Shown piece after piece: positions 1 to 8,141 of a DNA stretch of 64,000 nt; within the stretch, counting starts at the first letter, position 1, and each line of letters opens with the position of its first letter. Both the position numbers and the translations under genes were made by a program. Source of the stretch: JAVBWO01 sp036677375 (GTDB taxonomy: Bacteria; Bacillota; Dehalobacteriia; UBA4068; UBA4997); NCBI GenBank assembly GCA_036677375.1, contig JAVBWO010000007.1, positions 1 through 64,000 of the forward strand, read 5' to 3'. The notes under the pieces are model-generated. The model did no database searches and was not told the DNA's origin. It worked only from the letters and a program-made list of their open reading frames with translations.

Positions 1-1965
1 ATTTGCCAGATTGAACCACAGATAGGGATCACTGTCGTCTCCCACCGTCAGCGTTTCAGTTTCTGATGCGCCGGGTTTCAGCACAGTCATGCTTTCGATA
101 TTGCTTGCCACCAAAGCTATTTGATTGTTCGCCCCGTCTTTCAGTTCATATCCCGCATAAGCCTTATCTGCATGCATGCCGAAGCTGTTGGTTGCCGTAA
201 GACTTGCCGTCGCCGCAACAAAGCGGACTGTTTCTGTTGTATTCCGATATCCCTTCTTAGTTAAGGTTATGGTGTGATCACCCAGTGTTAATGGCTCAGA
301 CAATGTTACCGTGTATGTACCATTGGCATATGATGCATATGGTTTTGTTGTGCCTGTCATATTTACAATGGTATTATCGATTTTGATCGTATCAACGGTT
401 ACCGACTTGAAAGTAATTGTGGTGGTATTTGTAACACTTTCGCCGGTAATAGTGATGGCTGGGTTAGTATGACCACCCCCGGAAAAACCGCTGTCATTTT
501 CTGTGCCGCTGCCGGTGGTCACAGAAGACCCTCCCGTAACCGTCTTGCCTCCCGCAGTGACACTGCTTGTTCCCTCCGCTGCCGAAACTTTGGTACCGCC
601 AGTTGTGACACTGGTACCGTTTGCACCCGCTTGAGCGTCAACCTTTTTAACCGTGCCTTCGCCCTTTACTGTTGTATTGGGTGCTTGTGTCACAACATTT
701 GTGATCGTCCCACCTTTTCCCGCCGTGATGTTAACACCCTCGGCGGTTCCTCCGGCCTCCATATTGGTCAGGTTGCCAGAAACTGAAATGGCGCTTTGAG
801 GCGCTTCCGCTTTGACCGTTGTCACCGTTCCAGCAATGGAAATGCTTGATTTCTCAGCATCTTTTGTCACATTGATGGTTTGCACAGTGGCATCCTGGCT
901 CACTGTAACATTGCTGTTGGCCGCTTCAACCGTAATGGTCTTCACTTCAGCTTTTTGTAATACCACAGGCACATCTGCCGCTTGTACTTGGATCGTATCA
1001 ACCTTGCCTTCGATGATCACATCATCTTTACCATCATCAACGAAAACGGTATCAATCTCTATCCCATCGGCGGTTGTAACGCGGACGTTGCCATCTACTT
1101 TTGAAATAATGATATTTTTGATATTGCTGTTTCCTGTAATAATAATAGAATTGACACCGCCGCCGCGTACCACCATTTTGCCTTCAAGTACTACGTTATC
1201 TAAGGTTACATTACCGTCGCCGACGCCGTCCCCAATAACCAGATCACCTTTTATTGTCATATCTTTCAGGATGACGCCAGGTGTATTTACCATAACGTTG
1301 CCGCTTGCGTCCAAAGTATGTGTGCCTGCTGTATTCACATATGTTTTTACCAGCTTGTCCATCACTTGAGCAAATTCCGCTCTGGTAATATTCGCCTTCG
1401 GATTTAAATTGCCGTTTGTGCCGCCGACATAACTTTTCGCTACCAACGCGGCCATACCGCTTTTTGCCCACTGGCTTATCGTGTTTTTGTCTGCGAATTG
1501 CTCCAGTACACTGACGCTACCATCTGACAAATGGAAGGCACGTGCAAGAACGACAAAGGCTTCCTCGCGGGTAATATCGCTTTCAGGGTTCAGTTTGCCA
1601 TTTCCCCCGACAAATGTTTTCATTTTAACGGCTTTTGCCATCTCATCATAATACCATTGGCTGGCGCTGACATCTGTGTAGCTGCCAAGAGAGCTTTTTT
1701 CCGTTGCTCCGAAGGCACGATTCACGATTGTTGCCATTTGAGCCCTGGTTAAGTTAGCATCCGGCATGATTTTGCCATGATCGCCGGTCAACAATCCGTT
1801 ATTGACGGCATTTTCTAATGCGGTCGTCGACCAATCATTGGGCATATCTGAAAACACCGGAGAATTGCTTGCCGCTCCGCCGTTTTCAGCAGCATAGGCT
1901 GCCATTGGCAATATGGCAATGACAAGCATCGCCGCTACAAATACAGGCAGGAACCTTTTTCTCAT
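1..1965 (-). CDS. SLH-domain surface protein with beta-helix region (3' end outside window)
   Basis: The reading frame is open from an ATG at 1965 to the window edge (655 codons, no stop), so only the N-terminal part is visible. A signal peptide (positively charged MRKR, hydrophobic core, AYA cleavage site near residue 25) is followed by three SLH motifs at about residues 35-80, 87-140 and 150-205, each with a TRAQ/TREE/TRAE-type element. SLH triplets bind secondary cell-wall polysaccharide and hold proteins in the S-layer. Residues about 205-480 are a run of short Val/Ile-alternating strands typical of a parallel beta-helix, then a Gly/Ser/Thr-rich linker and a C-terminal Ig-like stretch. 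The start is supported by GGAGTG eight bases upstream. The substrate or ligand is unknown; an S-layer or adhesin-like role is inferred. Confidence 0.85.
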   Translation of the reverse strand, partial: MRKRFLPVFVAAMLVIAILPMAAYAAENGGAASNSPVFSDMPNDWSTTALENAVNNGLLTGDHGKIMPDANLTRAQMATIVNRAFGATEKSSLGSYTDVSASQWYYDEMAKAVKMKTFVGGNGKLNPESDITREEAFVVLARAFHLSDGSVSVLEQFADKNTISQWAKSGMAALVAKSYVGGTNGNLNPKANITRAEFAQVMDKLVKTYVNTAGTHTLDASGNVMVNTPGVILKDMTIKGDLVIGDGVGDGNVTLDNVVLEGKMVVRGGGVNSIIITGNSNIKNIIISKVDGNVRVTTADGIEIDTVFVDDGKDDVIIEGKVDTIQVQAADVPVVLQKAEVKTITVEAANSNVTVSQDATVQTINVTKDAEKSSISIAGTVTTVKAEAPQSAISVSGNLTNMEAGGTAEGVNITAGKGGTITNVVTQAPNTTVKGEGTVKKVDAQAGANGTSVTTGGTKVSAAEGTSSVTAGGKTVTGGSSVTTGSGTENDSGFSGGGHTNPAITITGESVTNTTTITFKSVTVDTIKIDNTIVNMTGTTKPYASYANGTYTVTLSEPLTLGDHTITLTKKGYRNTTETVRFVAATASLTATNSFGMHADKAYAGYELKDGANNQIALVASNIESMTVLKPGASETETLTVGDDSDPYLWFNLAN

Positions 1966-2027
1966 TATCTTACACTCCTTTTTTATTTTTGTTTGGATTC
2001 CTCGGCAAAGAGTAATTTAAATTTATA

Positions 2028-2195
2028 TCAACCGGTATTTTCACCAGTATTTTCTTTCGAGGATTCTGTCTTCTGTTGGTTTTGCGTCAAGTAGTCCTGC
2101 GCATATTTTAATGTCTCTATAATTCCTGAAGCATAAATGCGATTTTGAGGAGTTAATTTTTTATACATCTCACACATAATCTTAATTTGATCCAC
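2028..2195 (-). CDS. 55-residue protein resembling a stand-alone C-terminal domain of XRE regulators
   Basis: This short frame starts at GTG 2195 behind a strong AAAGGAGG and behind a consensus promoter (TTGACA, 17 bp, TATAAT), so expression is credible although the protein is tiny. The sequence has no DNA-binding helix-turn-helix. Its middle, around LTPQNRIYASGI, lines up without gaps with the C-terminal helix of the divergent repressor (SLNPHLQEYAIKQ), with about 7 of 25 positions identical (L, P, Y, A, I, L, Q). That segment in XRE proteins is usually a dimerisation helix. I infer a partner or antagonist of the adjacent repressor. An independent small membrane-free protein of other function cannot be excluded. 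The C-terminal tail is rich in Thr, Glu, Asn and Lys. Confidence 0.6.
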   Translation of the reverse strand: MDQIKIMCEMYKKLTPQNRIYASGIIETLKYAQDYLTQNQQKTESSKENTGENTG

Positions 2196-2209
2196 ACAAA
2201 ACCCTCCTT

Positions 2210-2287
2210 TGTGTTGACATACACATTATACTACTTTTATTTGCATATGTCAACAAAACATTATCACAATTTGTGTTGACATACACA
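2210..2287. promoter_or_regulatory. Operators between divergent genes
   Basis: The 16-mer TGTGTTGACATACACA occurs twice, identical, at 2210-2225 and 2272-2287. It has TGTGT/ACACA half-sites. A related element (GCATATGTCAACAAA) lies at 2243-2257 in the opposite orientation. Copy 1 covers the transcription start region of the minus-strand gene, copy 2 covers the -35 box of the repressor gene, and the middle element covers the minus-strand -35 box. This arrangement fits binding by the adjacent XRE protein; the assignment is inferred. Confidence 0.65.
2225..2253 (-). promoter_or_regulatory. Promoter of the 55-residue protein gene
   Basis: On the minus strand TTGACA (2248-2253) is followed after exactly 17 bp by TATAAT (2225-2230), a perfect sigma-A consensus. 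Its -35 box overlaps a TTGTTGACATATGC element related to the operators on either side. Confidence 0.8.
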
Positions 2288-2304
2288 AACTTTACATGTA
2301 TTAT
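2276..2304 (+). promoter_or_regulatory. Promoter of the XRE repressor gene
   Basis: TTGACA (2276-2281), a 17-bp spacer and TATTAT (2299-2304) lie 30 bp before the ATG at 2334. The -35 box is embedded in the second operator copy, which predicts autorepression. Confidence 0.75.
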
Positions 2305-2333
2305 TAAATTATATTATAAGAAGAGGTGAGTCT

Positions 2334-2666
2334 ATGTTATATAAACGGATTAAAGAAGTACGTTCTTTATTAAAAATGTCACAAAAAGAATTTGGAGATA
2401 AATTGGGGGTAAGCAGAAATGTCATAGCAAATATCGAATATAACCGGGTCGAGCCTCAAAGAATCTTCCTTCAACACTTGTGCAATACTTTCTCTGTCAA
2501 TCCCGATTGGTTAAAAACAGGTGACGGGGATATTTTTCTTAGTAATAATAAAAATTTATCAGAAGTCGTTCAAGCGTTCGAATCATTGAATCCGCATCTG
2601 CAGGAATATGCCATAAAACAAATCAAGCTTCTGTTAGAGCTTCAGGAAAAGCAAAACAGCTGCTAA
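2334..2666 (+). CDS. XRE-family transcriptional regulator
   Basis: The 110-residue protein has a lambda-repressor-like helix-turn-helix at residues about 5-60 (IKEVRSLLKMSQKEFG, then GVSRNVIANIE), followed by a short acidic linker and a C-terminal amphipathic helix (about residues 78-105) of the kind used for dimerisation. It begins at an ATG preceded by AGAGGTGAG. It faces the 55-residue protein gene across a 138-bp region containing two overlapping promoters and repeated operators, so it very likely represses itself and its neighbour. There is no peptidase or ligand domain, so induction would have to come from another protein or from changes in oligomer state. The target genes beyond this locus are unknown. 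Confidence 0.85.
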   Translation: MLYKRIKEVRSLLKMSQKEFGDKLGVSRNVIANIEYNRVEPQRIFLQHLCNTFSVNPDWLKTGDGDIFLSNNKNLSEVVQAFESLNPHLQEYAIKQIKLLLELQEKQNSC

Positions 2667-2842
2667 TTTCATTACATCATGCCATATGTCAGCAGTATTA
2701 AAACATTAGGTGATGGTTAATTTGTTATTTTTTTGTATTCGCTTTCCTGAACTTTGTTTTTATATATCTTACTCATCATTATAACACAAATTTTGCCATT
2801 ATTTTACAATTTTTTCTTACAATTTGATTCGTACGAAAAAGG

Positions 2843-2893
2843 GAAGACAGAACGTGATAGCCAATGAGTAATCACGTTCTGTCTTCTCTTTTT
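2843..2893 (+). terminator. Bidirectional intrinsic terminator
   Basis: A 16-bp perfect stem (GAAGACAGAACGTGAT and its complement at 2871-2886) with a 12-nt loop is followed by TCTTTTTG on the plus strand. The minus strand also has CCTTTTTC after the stem. It closes the XRE gene transcript. The rest of 2667-3040 is AT-rich and shows no convincing gene. Confidence 0.85.
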
Positions 2894-3040
2894 GATATCA
2901 TATAATGAAAACAAATTAGGTTGGGAAATTCTTATTTATAAATATTAAAAATGAAAGCGCTAATACATTTCTTCAGCAACAGCAATCATTTACAGAATCT
3001 CTGATTCTAAGGATTCTCTGGATATGCGTCGAAAGCACAT

Positions 3041-3066
3041 GAAAACTCCGGCTCAAAGAGCCGGAG
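3041..3066 (-). terminator. Terminator of the L-serine dehydratase gene
   Basis: Stem CTCCGGCTC/GAGCCGGAG (3046-3066) is followed on the minus strand by TTTTC. It lies 99 bp beyond the stop codon at 3165. Confidence 0.8.
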
Positions 3067-3164
3067 CATTCCAACACAAAACTAGTTTTCAAGCATATCC
3101 ACGTCTTAGCGCGAAACCTTTGGCATAAAAACCTTTTTGAAAAACTGAAATTGGTAAACTGAAA

Positions 3165-4727
3165 TCAAAGCGGAACTTGCTCCAATTTGTGCCGGATGAT
3201 CTTAGAGGTCTCGGTGACGGACAAGCCTGCCCAGCCGGTACAGCAGATTGCCTGCGGCAGCAGACGGCCCACCTGATCCATGGCCGCAATTGTTTCGTCC
3301 AGTGGAATGACCTTATCAAATCCCGCCAAAGCCAGATTAGCCATGGCCATAGCATTACAGCCGGACAAAATATTTTTACCCAAACAAGGTACTTCTACCC
3401 TGTCTGCCACAGGGTCGCAAGCCAAACCAAAGACATTTTGCAGAGCCATGGCGGCGGCATCCAGAGCCTGCTCCACGGTACCCCCCATCAATTGCACCAA
3501 TGCCGCGGCAGCCATGCCGGAAGCGGAACCGCATTCCGCCTGGCAAGCACAGACCTCGCCTGCAAAAGTACTGTGTTCGGCAATGAGTATCCCAATCAAT
3601 CCCGCAGTCAGCATGGCTTTGGCAATGTCATCCTCATCCAAACCAAGCACTCTGGCAACTCCGATAATAGTTCCCGGCACCGCGCCGCAGGAACCGGCTG
3701 TGGGCGCGGCTACAATGACCTGCATCGAACTTTTGGCTTCCATCAGGAGGGTAATATGCTTTATGACGGAATTCATCGCCTCATTGGGAATCTGTGGCGC
3801 ATGAGATAGCAAATGGGCCTGCCTGCCCAAGATTCTGTCGGCATATTCGATGTCCTGTTTTTCCATGGTTTCTAAAGTGTTTTCTATGATCTTAACGATT
3901 GCTTTCATCATCTCCAGCACTTCTTCTTGGGAGATATTGCCGCGGATCTGCTCGTATTTGGCAGCGATCTCCCATATAGCAAGCCCTTCTGTTGCGGCAA
4001 TCTTCATAATTTGTTGCGCGGTATTGAACAGTCCACAAAATTCTTTACGGGATCTAACAGGCAATACAGGGGTCAATCGAATTATATCAACCGCCGTACA
4101 ATTTGCCAATATTTTCTGAGACAGCAGCACCTCGCTTTTCACATTGAGCAGATACGCGCCGTCCGCATTATGGTGTATTGTAATCTCAGCCAAGGATGAC
4201 AGATAAGCTTCCAAGTCTTTTTGCCGCAATTTTGCGTCTCCCTCACTGGTCTTGCCGAGCAGAATGACGGTCTCGTAGAATCCGCCGCTAATCAGCACAG
4301 GAATACCGGCTATTTTTCTTACTTCGATCATACCGCCGCCGGTGGAAACCATTTCCGTTTCGATCTTTCGACCGCCGCCGTAAGCAGTGATTCTATAGGT
4401 ATTGGGATGTTCGAATTCCTCATCAACGATTTGAAACCGAATATCTACACCCTCCGCCCCGGCTTTTGCCAAGGCATGCGTAAGCCTGATATCATCGGCC
4501 GCATAACCCAAAATACCGCCAGCCAGACCAAAAGCCGATCCTTGTCCCCAATATGTGCTGGCCACAGCACCGCTTTTGGAAAATTCAAATTGAATTTTCT
4601 CCGGCCGGCCTTCCGTCATCTGACGAATCAAATGCCCCATCCGTACCGCGGCCGCAGTGTGGGAGCTGGAAGGTCCGATCATCACCGGACCGATCACATC
4701 GTTAAAAATGCTGGCAGGTTGTTTCAT
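3165..4727 (-). CDS. L-serine dehydratase, Fe-S dependent, beta and alpha parts fused
   Basis: The enzyme deaminates L-serine to pyruvate and ammonia using an oxygen-sensitive [4Fe-4S] cluster in the cytosol. The first ~220 residues match the beta part (GPSSSHT near residue 18, GGGR loop). Residues ~225-520 match the alpha part (AAPTAGSCGAVPG, then a Cys pattern C-X37-C-X10-C ending in VEVPC, consistent with the cluster ligands). In many Firmicutes these parts are two proteins of about 220 and 300 residues. Here they form one chain of 520, longer than the ~455-residue single-chain enzyme of enterobacteria. I do not see a typical ACT motif in the beta part. The start ATG follows AAAGGGAG. It stands alone, with its own terminator. 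Confidence 0.9.
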   Translation of the reverse strand: MKQPASIFNDVIGPVMIGPSSSHTAAAVRMGHLIRQMTEGRPEKIQFEFSKSGAVASTYWGQGSAFGLAGGILGYAADDIRLTHALAKAGAEGVDIRFQIVDEEFEHPNTYRITAYGGGRKIETEMVSTGGGMIEVRKIAGIPVLISGGFYETVILLGKTSEGDAKLRQKDLEAYLSSLAEITIHHNADGAYLLNVKSEVLLSQKILANCTAVDIIRLTPVLPVRSRKEFCGLFNTAQQIMKIAATEGLAIWEIAAKYEQIRGNISQEEVLEMMKAIVKIIENTLETMEKQDIEYADRILGRQAHLLSHAPQIPNEAMNSVIKHITLLMEAKSSMQVIVAAPTAGSCGAVPGTIIGVARVLGLDEDDIAKAMLTAGLIGILIAEHSTFAGEVCACQAECGSASGMAAAALVQLMGGTVEQALDAAAMALQNVFGLACDPVADRVEVPCLGKNILSGCNAMAMANLALAGFDKVIPLDETIAAMDQVGRLLPQAICCTGWAGLSVTETSKIIRHKLEQVPL

Positions 4728-5191
4728 GTCGTCTCCCTTTCTAAAAGCACCGGATGATGCAAGATGAAAAGCGGCAGAATCTCATCCGTCGGCAGCTACT
4801 GATTGAAACTGCCAAACACAACAGCGCATTTCACAGCACATCCTGTTGCTGTCTGATTTTCATTTTATAGTAGCATAACCGTTGGCAAAAAACAATGTGC
4901 GCCTTTCACTCCTTGCTGCCTAAAGACATCTTCACGATAACTCAACACAAATTGCCTAAAATGCCTCCAAGATATCCATCCGTACTGAATGTTGAAAAAA
5001 GGAGAACGACTAGGCTTACAGAATATCATGATAGGTATGATCACACAATAGAGTCGAAATCCAGCAGTTGCATTAAAATTGGGAGCGGGGGAAAGCGGCA
5101 AAAAGATAGTCCAATACACAGCGTCCCAATCACTGCAATCATTTTGGACAAGATAACGGAAAACCAAACAAAACGGAAGGATGGCGGCAAG
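4728..5191. other. Intergenic leader between divergent genes
   Basis: This 460-bp stretch separates the divergently transcribed serine dehydratase and rhodanese genes. I see two weak hairpins near the dehydratase side (CGGATGA/TCATCCG around 4750-4785 and CGGCAG/CTGCC around 4790-4812), which could form an mRNA leader. There is no recognisable riboswitch and no small gene with a ribosome-binding site. Confidence 0.4.
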
Positions 5192-5812
5192 ATGAAACGA
5201 ATAGCAGTCCTTTTATTTCTGCTTCTTTTTCTTTGCGGCAGTTGTACCACAAAAGAAAACAACATCTCCTTCACGGCAGTCATCGTAAGCATCTCGGCCG
5301 GTAATATGCTGGTCACCACTTCCGATGCTACCGGCTTCGACAAAGCAAGCGTGGACTTTTCTAAAGTCAAGCTGGACTTTGAACCGGCGGCGGGACAAAC
5401 GGTTGCGATCACTATTCTGCCGGAAATTCGGGAAAGCTACCCGGTGCAAGTGACTGCGGTGAAAATCAGGCAAATTAAGGACGGAGAAACAATGTCAACA
5501 AAAGCGGCATACCGTAAGATCAGCGCCCAGGAAGCCAAAACCATGATGGATCGCGGCGACGTCGTTATTTTGGATGTGCGCACACAAGAAGAGTACGGCG
5601 AAGGCCATATTACAAATGCGCTGCTCTTGCCTGATACGGAGATCAAAGAACGAGCGGCAGCCATGCTGCCGGATCAAAATACGCCCATATTGGTTTATTG
5701 CAGAAGCGGCCGCAGAAGCGCGCTGGCGGCTCAGACGCTGATCCAGATGGGGTATCCCAATGTATATGATTTCGGCGGCATCATCGATTGGCCCTATGCA
5801 ACAGTAAAGTAA
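5192..5812 (+). CDS. Rhodanese-domain lipoprotein
   Basis: The 206-residue product starts at ATG 5192 (GGAAGG 11 bases upstream). The longer open frame upstream lacks a ribosome site and a protein-like composition. The N-terminus is a lipoprotein signal (MKRIAVLLFLLLFLCGSC), although Cys at -3 is not the usual Leu. A spacer domain (residues ~20-100) is followed by a rhodanese domain (~105-205) with the active loop CRSGRRS near residue 170, so the sulfur-accepting cysteine is present. Rhodaneses pass sulfane sulfur between donors and acceptors; an exported, membrane-tethered one may handle thiosulfate, sulfide or disulfides outside the membrane. The physiological substrate is unknown. Confidence 0.85.
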   Translation: MKRIAVLLFLLLFLCGSCTTKENNISFTAVIVSISAGNMLVTTSDATGFDKASVDFSKVKLDFEPAAGQTVAITILPEIRESYPVQVTAVKIRQIKDGETMSTKAAYRKISAQEAKTMMDRGDVVILDVRTQEEYGEGHITNALLLPDTEIKERAAAMLPDQNTPILVYCRSGRRSALAAQTLIQMGYPNVYDFGGIIDWPYATVK

Positions 5813-5948
5813 AAACAAATCAACTAACCGGATCGGCATGGATCAGATTGGAGCGGCTATCCATCATCACCCATTGCCGAAAACATCAACCAAATAGCCT
5901 TGGCTTGCGTAACGATAAGTGATGTTATCAATTAAATCAATTAAATGA

Positions 5949-5977
5949 AACGCCCCGGCTTGAAAAACCGGGGCGTT
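5949..5977 (-). terminator. Terminator shared by ychF and the rhodanese gene
   Basis: Stem CGCCCCGG/CCGGGGCG (5951-5958, 5968-5975) with a 9-nt loop; the minus strand continues GTTTCATTT. It lies between two convergent genes and could serve both. Confidence 0.75.
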
Positions 5978-6002
5978 GCTGCCACTAATCCTTTACCAAT
6001 CA

Positions 6003-7097
6003 TCATACGTTAAAACGAAACAGGGTAATATCCCCATCATTCATGACATATTCCTTGCCTTCCAGACGGACAAGGCCTTTTTCCCTGGCGGCCGTCATGG
6101 TGCCGCAAGCCATCAGATCCCGATAAGCAACGATCTCCGCACGGATAAAGCCCCGCTCGAAATCGGAGTGGATCTTCCCCGCAGCCTGAGGCGCTTTAGT
6201 TCCCTGGGTAATGGTCCAAGCCCGGCATTCGTCTTCCCCGGCGGTGAGAAAAGAGATCTGCCCCAAAAGGGCGTAGCTTTCTTTGATCATGCGGTTCAAT
6301 CCGCTTTCCGCAAGATGCAGCTCGGCTAAAAATTCCTTTTTGTCTTCTTCCGGCATATCGGCGATTTCTTCTTCAATCTTAGCGCAGATAGGCAAAACGG
6401 AAGCTTTCCCCTCCCTGGCAATGGCAACAACCTCTTGATAAAAGCCATTATCATTCAGATTATTGACAAAATCAACCTCGCTCATATTGGCCGCATAGAT
6501 CACCGGCTTGGCGGAAATGAGCGGCGTATCGGCAATAAGAGCCCATTCTTCCTTTTCCGCCGCAAAGCTTCTGGCGGTTTTGCCCTCTTCCATATGAGCC
6601 ATCAGCATCTTCAGAAAATTGGCTTCCACGGCAACCTTCTTATCCAGCTTAGCCACTTTTTGGATCTTCGTATATCTTCTCTCCAAAATTTCCAGATCCG
6701 CCAGGATCAGTTCCAAGTTTATGGTCTCGATATCCTTTGCGGGGCCGATCTTGCCGTCCACATGCACCACACTGTCATCCTCAAAACAGCGAACCACATG
6801 AACGATGGCGTCCACCTCGCGAATATTGGAAAGAAATTTGTTGCCCAGCCCTTCCCCTTTGGAGGCGCCCTTCACCAGGCCGGCAATATCGACAAATTCC
6901 AAAACGGCCGGCGTCACTTTTTTGGGGTGATACATAGCAGCTAATTTTTCCAGTCTTTCATCAGGAACGGAAACAATACCCACATTGGGCTCAATGGTAC
7001 AAAAAGGGTAATTGGCAGACTCGGCGCCTGCATTGGTGATGGCGTTAAAAAGGGTGCTCTTCCCCACATTGGGAAGCCCGACAATACCTAGTTTCAT
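6003..7097 (-). CDS. ychF: Redox-regulated ATPase YchF
   Basis: This is a 364-residue Obg-family P-loop ATPase, the usual length for the family. The Walker A motif GLPNVGKST is at residues 7-15. The switch II region is DIAGLVKGASKGEGLGNKFL, and the C-terminal TGS-like domain ends at GDITLFRFNV. YchF prefers ATP over GTP, associates with ribosomes and modulates stress and oxidative responses in other bacteria. The ATG at 7097 was chosen because it gives the conserved MKLGIVG start and follows TGGAGTG; the frame is open 37 codons further but that extension runs into the MITE-like repeat. It is transcribed alone. Confidence 0.95.
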   Translation of the reverse strand: MKLGIVGLPNVGKSTLFNAITNAGAESANYPFCTIEPNVGIVSVPDERLEKLAAMYHPKKVTPAVLEFVDIAGLVKGASKGEGLGNKFLSNIREVDAIVHVVRCFEDDSVVHVDGKIGPAKDIETINLELILADLEILERRYTKIQKVAKLDKKVAVEANFLKMLMAHMEEGKTARSFAAEKEEWALIADTPLISAKPVIYAANMSEVDFVNNLNDNGFYQEVVAIAREGKASVLPICAKIEEEIADMPEEDKKEFLAELHLAESGLNRMIKESYALLGQISFLTAGEDECRAWTITQGTKAPQAAGKIHSDFERGFIRAEIVAYRDLMACGTMTAAREKGLVRLEGKEYVMNDGDITLFRFNV

Positions 7098-7138
7098 ATT
7101 TTCACTCCATTTGATCAATTCGCGTGATATGTTTGCTC

Positions 7139-7301
7139 TAGTACACTGTAACACCGAATCCTTGTGTACATCGGCGGTCTGTTTTGTACAATACTGCGTT
7201 GTCGTCAATCAGAATACATAAAGGATTCCTCAATCCTCCGCCTTGTCCTGCGCAAAACATCCTCGCCGCTATATTACAATTTTAGATGTTACAGTGTACT
7301 A
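7139..7301. mobile_element. MITE-like element, copy 1
   Basis: A 163-bp unit is bounded by 12-bp perfect terminal inverted repeats (GTACACTGTAAC and GTTACAGTGTAC) flanked on both sides by TA. A near-identical copy lies at 18133-18292 in the same orientation on the plus strand. Shared inner segments include TTGTGTACATCGGCGGTCTG and AAGGATTCCTCAATCC. It has no gene. TA duplications and small size fit a non-autonomous relative of IS630/Tc1-type transposons; that family assignment is inferred. It lies 42 bp upstream of the ychF start. Confidence 0.75.
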
Positions 7302-7493
7302 GGTTTATTGTACCATACAAATCCATTTAGGCAATCCCTTATTGCACAAGTTCCTTCATTGCCGATCCCTTGATTTTTTGCTGCAAAAGAGAACGCATTC
7401 ATAAAAACGTCAGGCCAAACGCCAACACCCAAATAAGGAAATGGGAATACAAGAGCAGCTACAGCAATTACTCCTGATATAAATACAGATCAC

Positions 7494-8141
7494 TTATAAC
7501 CAGGAAACCATTTTTTGAATGTAAAGCGAAAACGCACTTTCATAATCCAGAAAAACACCCACAAGCTCCGGATCAAATTGCGTTCCCGCATTTGTTTGCA
7601 ATTCACGGCATGCCGCATAATGCGTACGTGCATTGCTATAAGATCTTTTACTGGTTATGGCGTCATAGGCATCACATATGGATGTAATCCTGGCAATCAA
7701 CGGAATCTCATTTTCTCTTATTCCGTAAGGATGACCGGCTCCGTTCCACCATTCATGATGATATACCGCCGATTCAAAAGCAGATTGAACAAGATATCCC
7801 GGCATCCCTATGACAGAACCGTCATTGATTTTATCAAACAAATTCCTTGCATGCTCTGGGTGCTTATTCATAAGAGCGGTTTCCTCTTTTGTGAGTCTGC
7901 CGGGCTTGGTCAATATACTTCTCGGTACCCACGCTTTTCCAATGTCATGATAAAAGGCCGCCCTGCCATAATATTGATATTTGTTTTTATCGTCATCTCT
8001 CAGGCAAAAACCCAGCTCAAAAGTTTTTGAGGCCATGATGCCTACTAACATCCCCACGCGGAACATATGCTCAATCTCTTCTGCGGGGAGTGATTCAATA
8101 ATCCTTCTTATATCAGTTCTGGCATATAAAGTTATGGGCAT
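7494..8141 (-). CDS. HD-GYP-like phosphodiesterase domain protein
   Basis: This 215-residue single-domain protein carries the metal-binding HD pair in YHDIGKAWVP (about residues 64-73) and the downstream HHEWWNGAGHPYGI and CDAYDAITSKRSY segments of HD-GYP domains. These domains usually hydrolyse cyclic di-GMP. Two points are unusual: the diagnostic GYP is GHP here, and there is no receiver or sensor domain, so the substrate may differ. The start follows only a weak GTGAGAAG site. It is probably monocistronic and soluble. A role in second-messenger turnover is inferred from the family. Confidence 0.8.
   Translation of the reverse strand: MPITLYARTDIRRIIESLPAEEIEHMFRVGMLVGIMASKTFELGFCLRDDDKNKYQYYGRAAFYHDIGKAWVPRSILTKPGRLTKEETALMNKHPEHARNLFDKINDGSVIGMPGYLVQSAFESAVYHHEWWNGAGHPYGIRENEIPLIARITSICDAYDAITSKRSYSNARTHYAACRELQTNAGTQFDPELVGVFLDYESAFSLYIQKMVSWL

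Noticed and set aside
812..1369. 185-codon plus-strand frame in the SLH gene region
   Set aside because: It is the antisense of the beta-helix repeats; its Thr/Ser/Val bias mirrors the opposite strand.
2028..2666. Toxin-antitoxin module
   Set aside because: Neither product resembles a toxin, and the small protein matches a repressor tail rather than a toxin fold.
3177..3809. Long plus-strand frames opposite the serine dehydratase gene
   Set aside because: They are antisense to a clearly conserved enzyme, lack ribosome sites and have Cys/His/Arg-rich unnatural composition.
4728..5191. Riboswitch controlling serine dehydratase
   Set aside because: Only short weak hairpins are present, with no match to glycine, lysine, SAM or other riboswitch cores I know.
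4895..5191. 99-codon N-terminal extension of the rhodanese protein
   Set aside because: It would bury a good lipoprotein signal inside the protein and has no ribosome-binding site.
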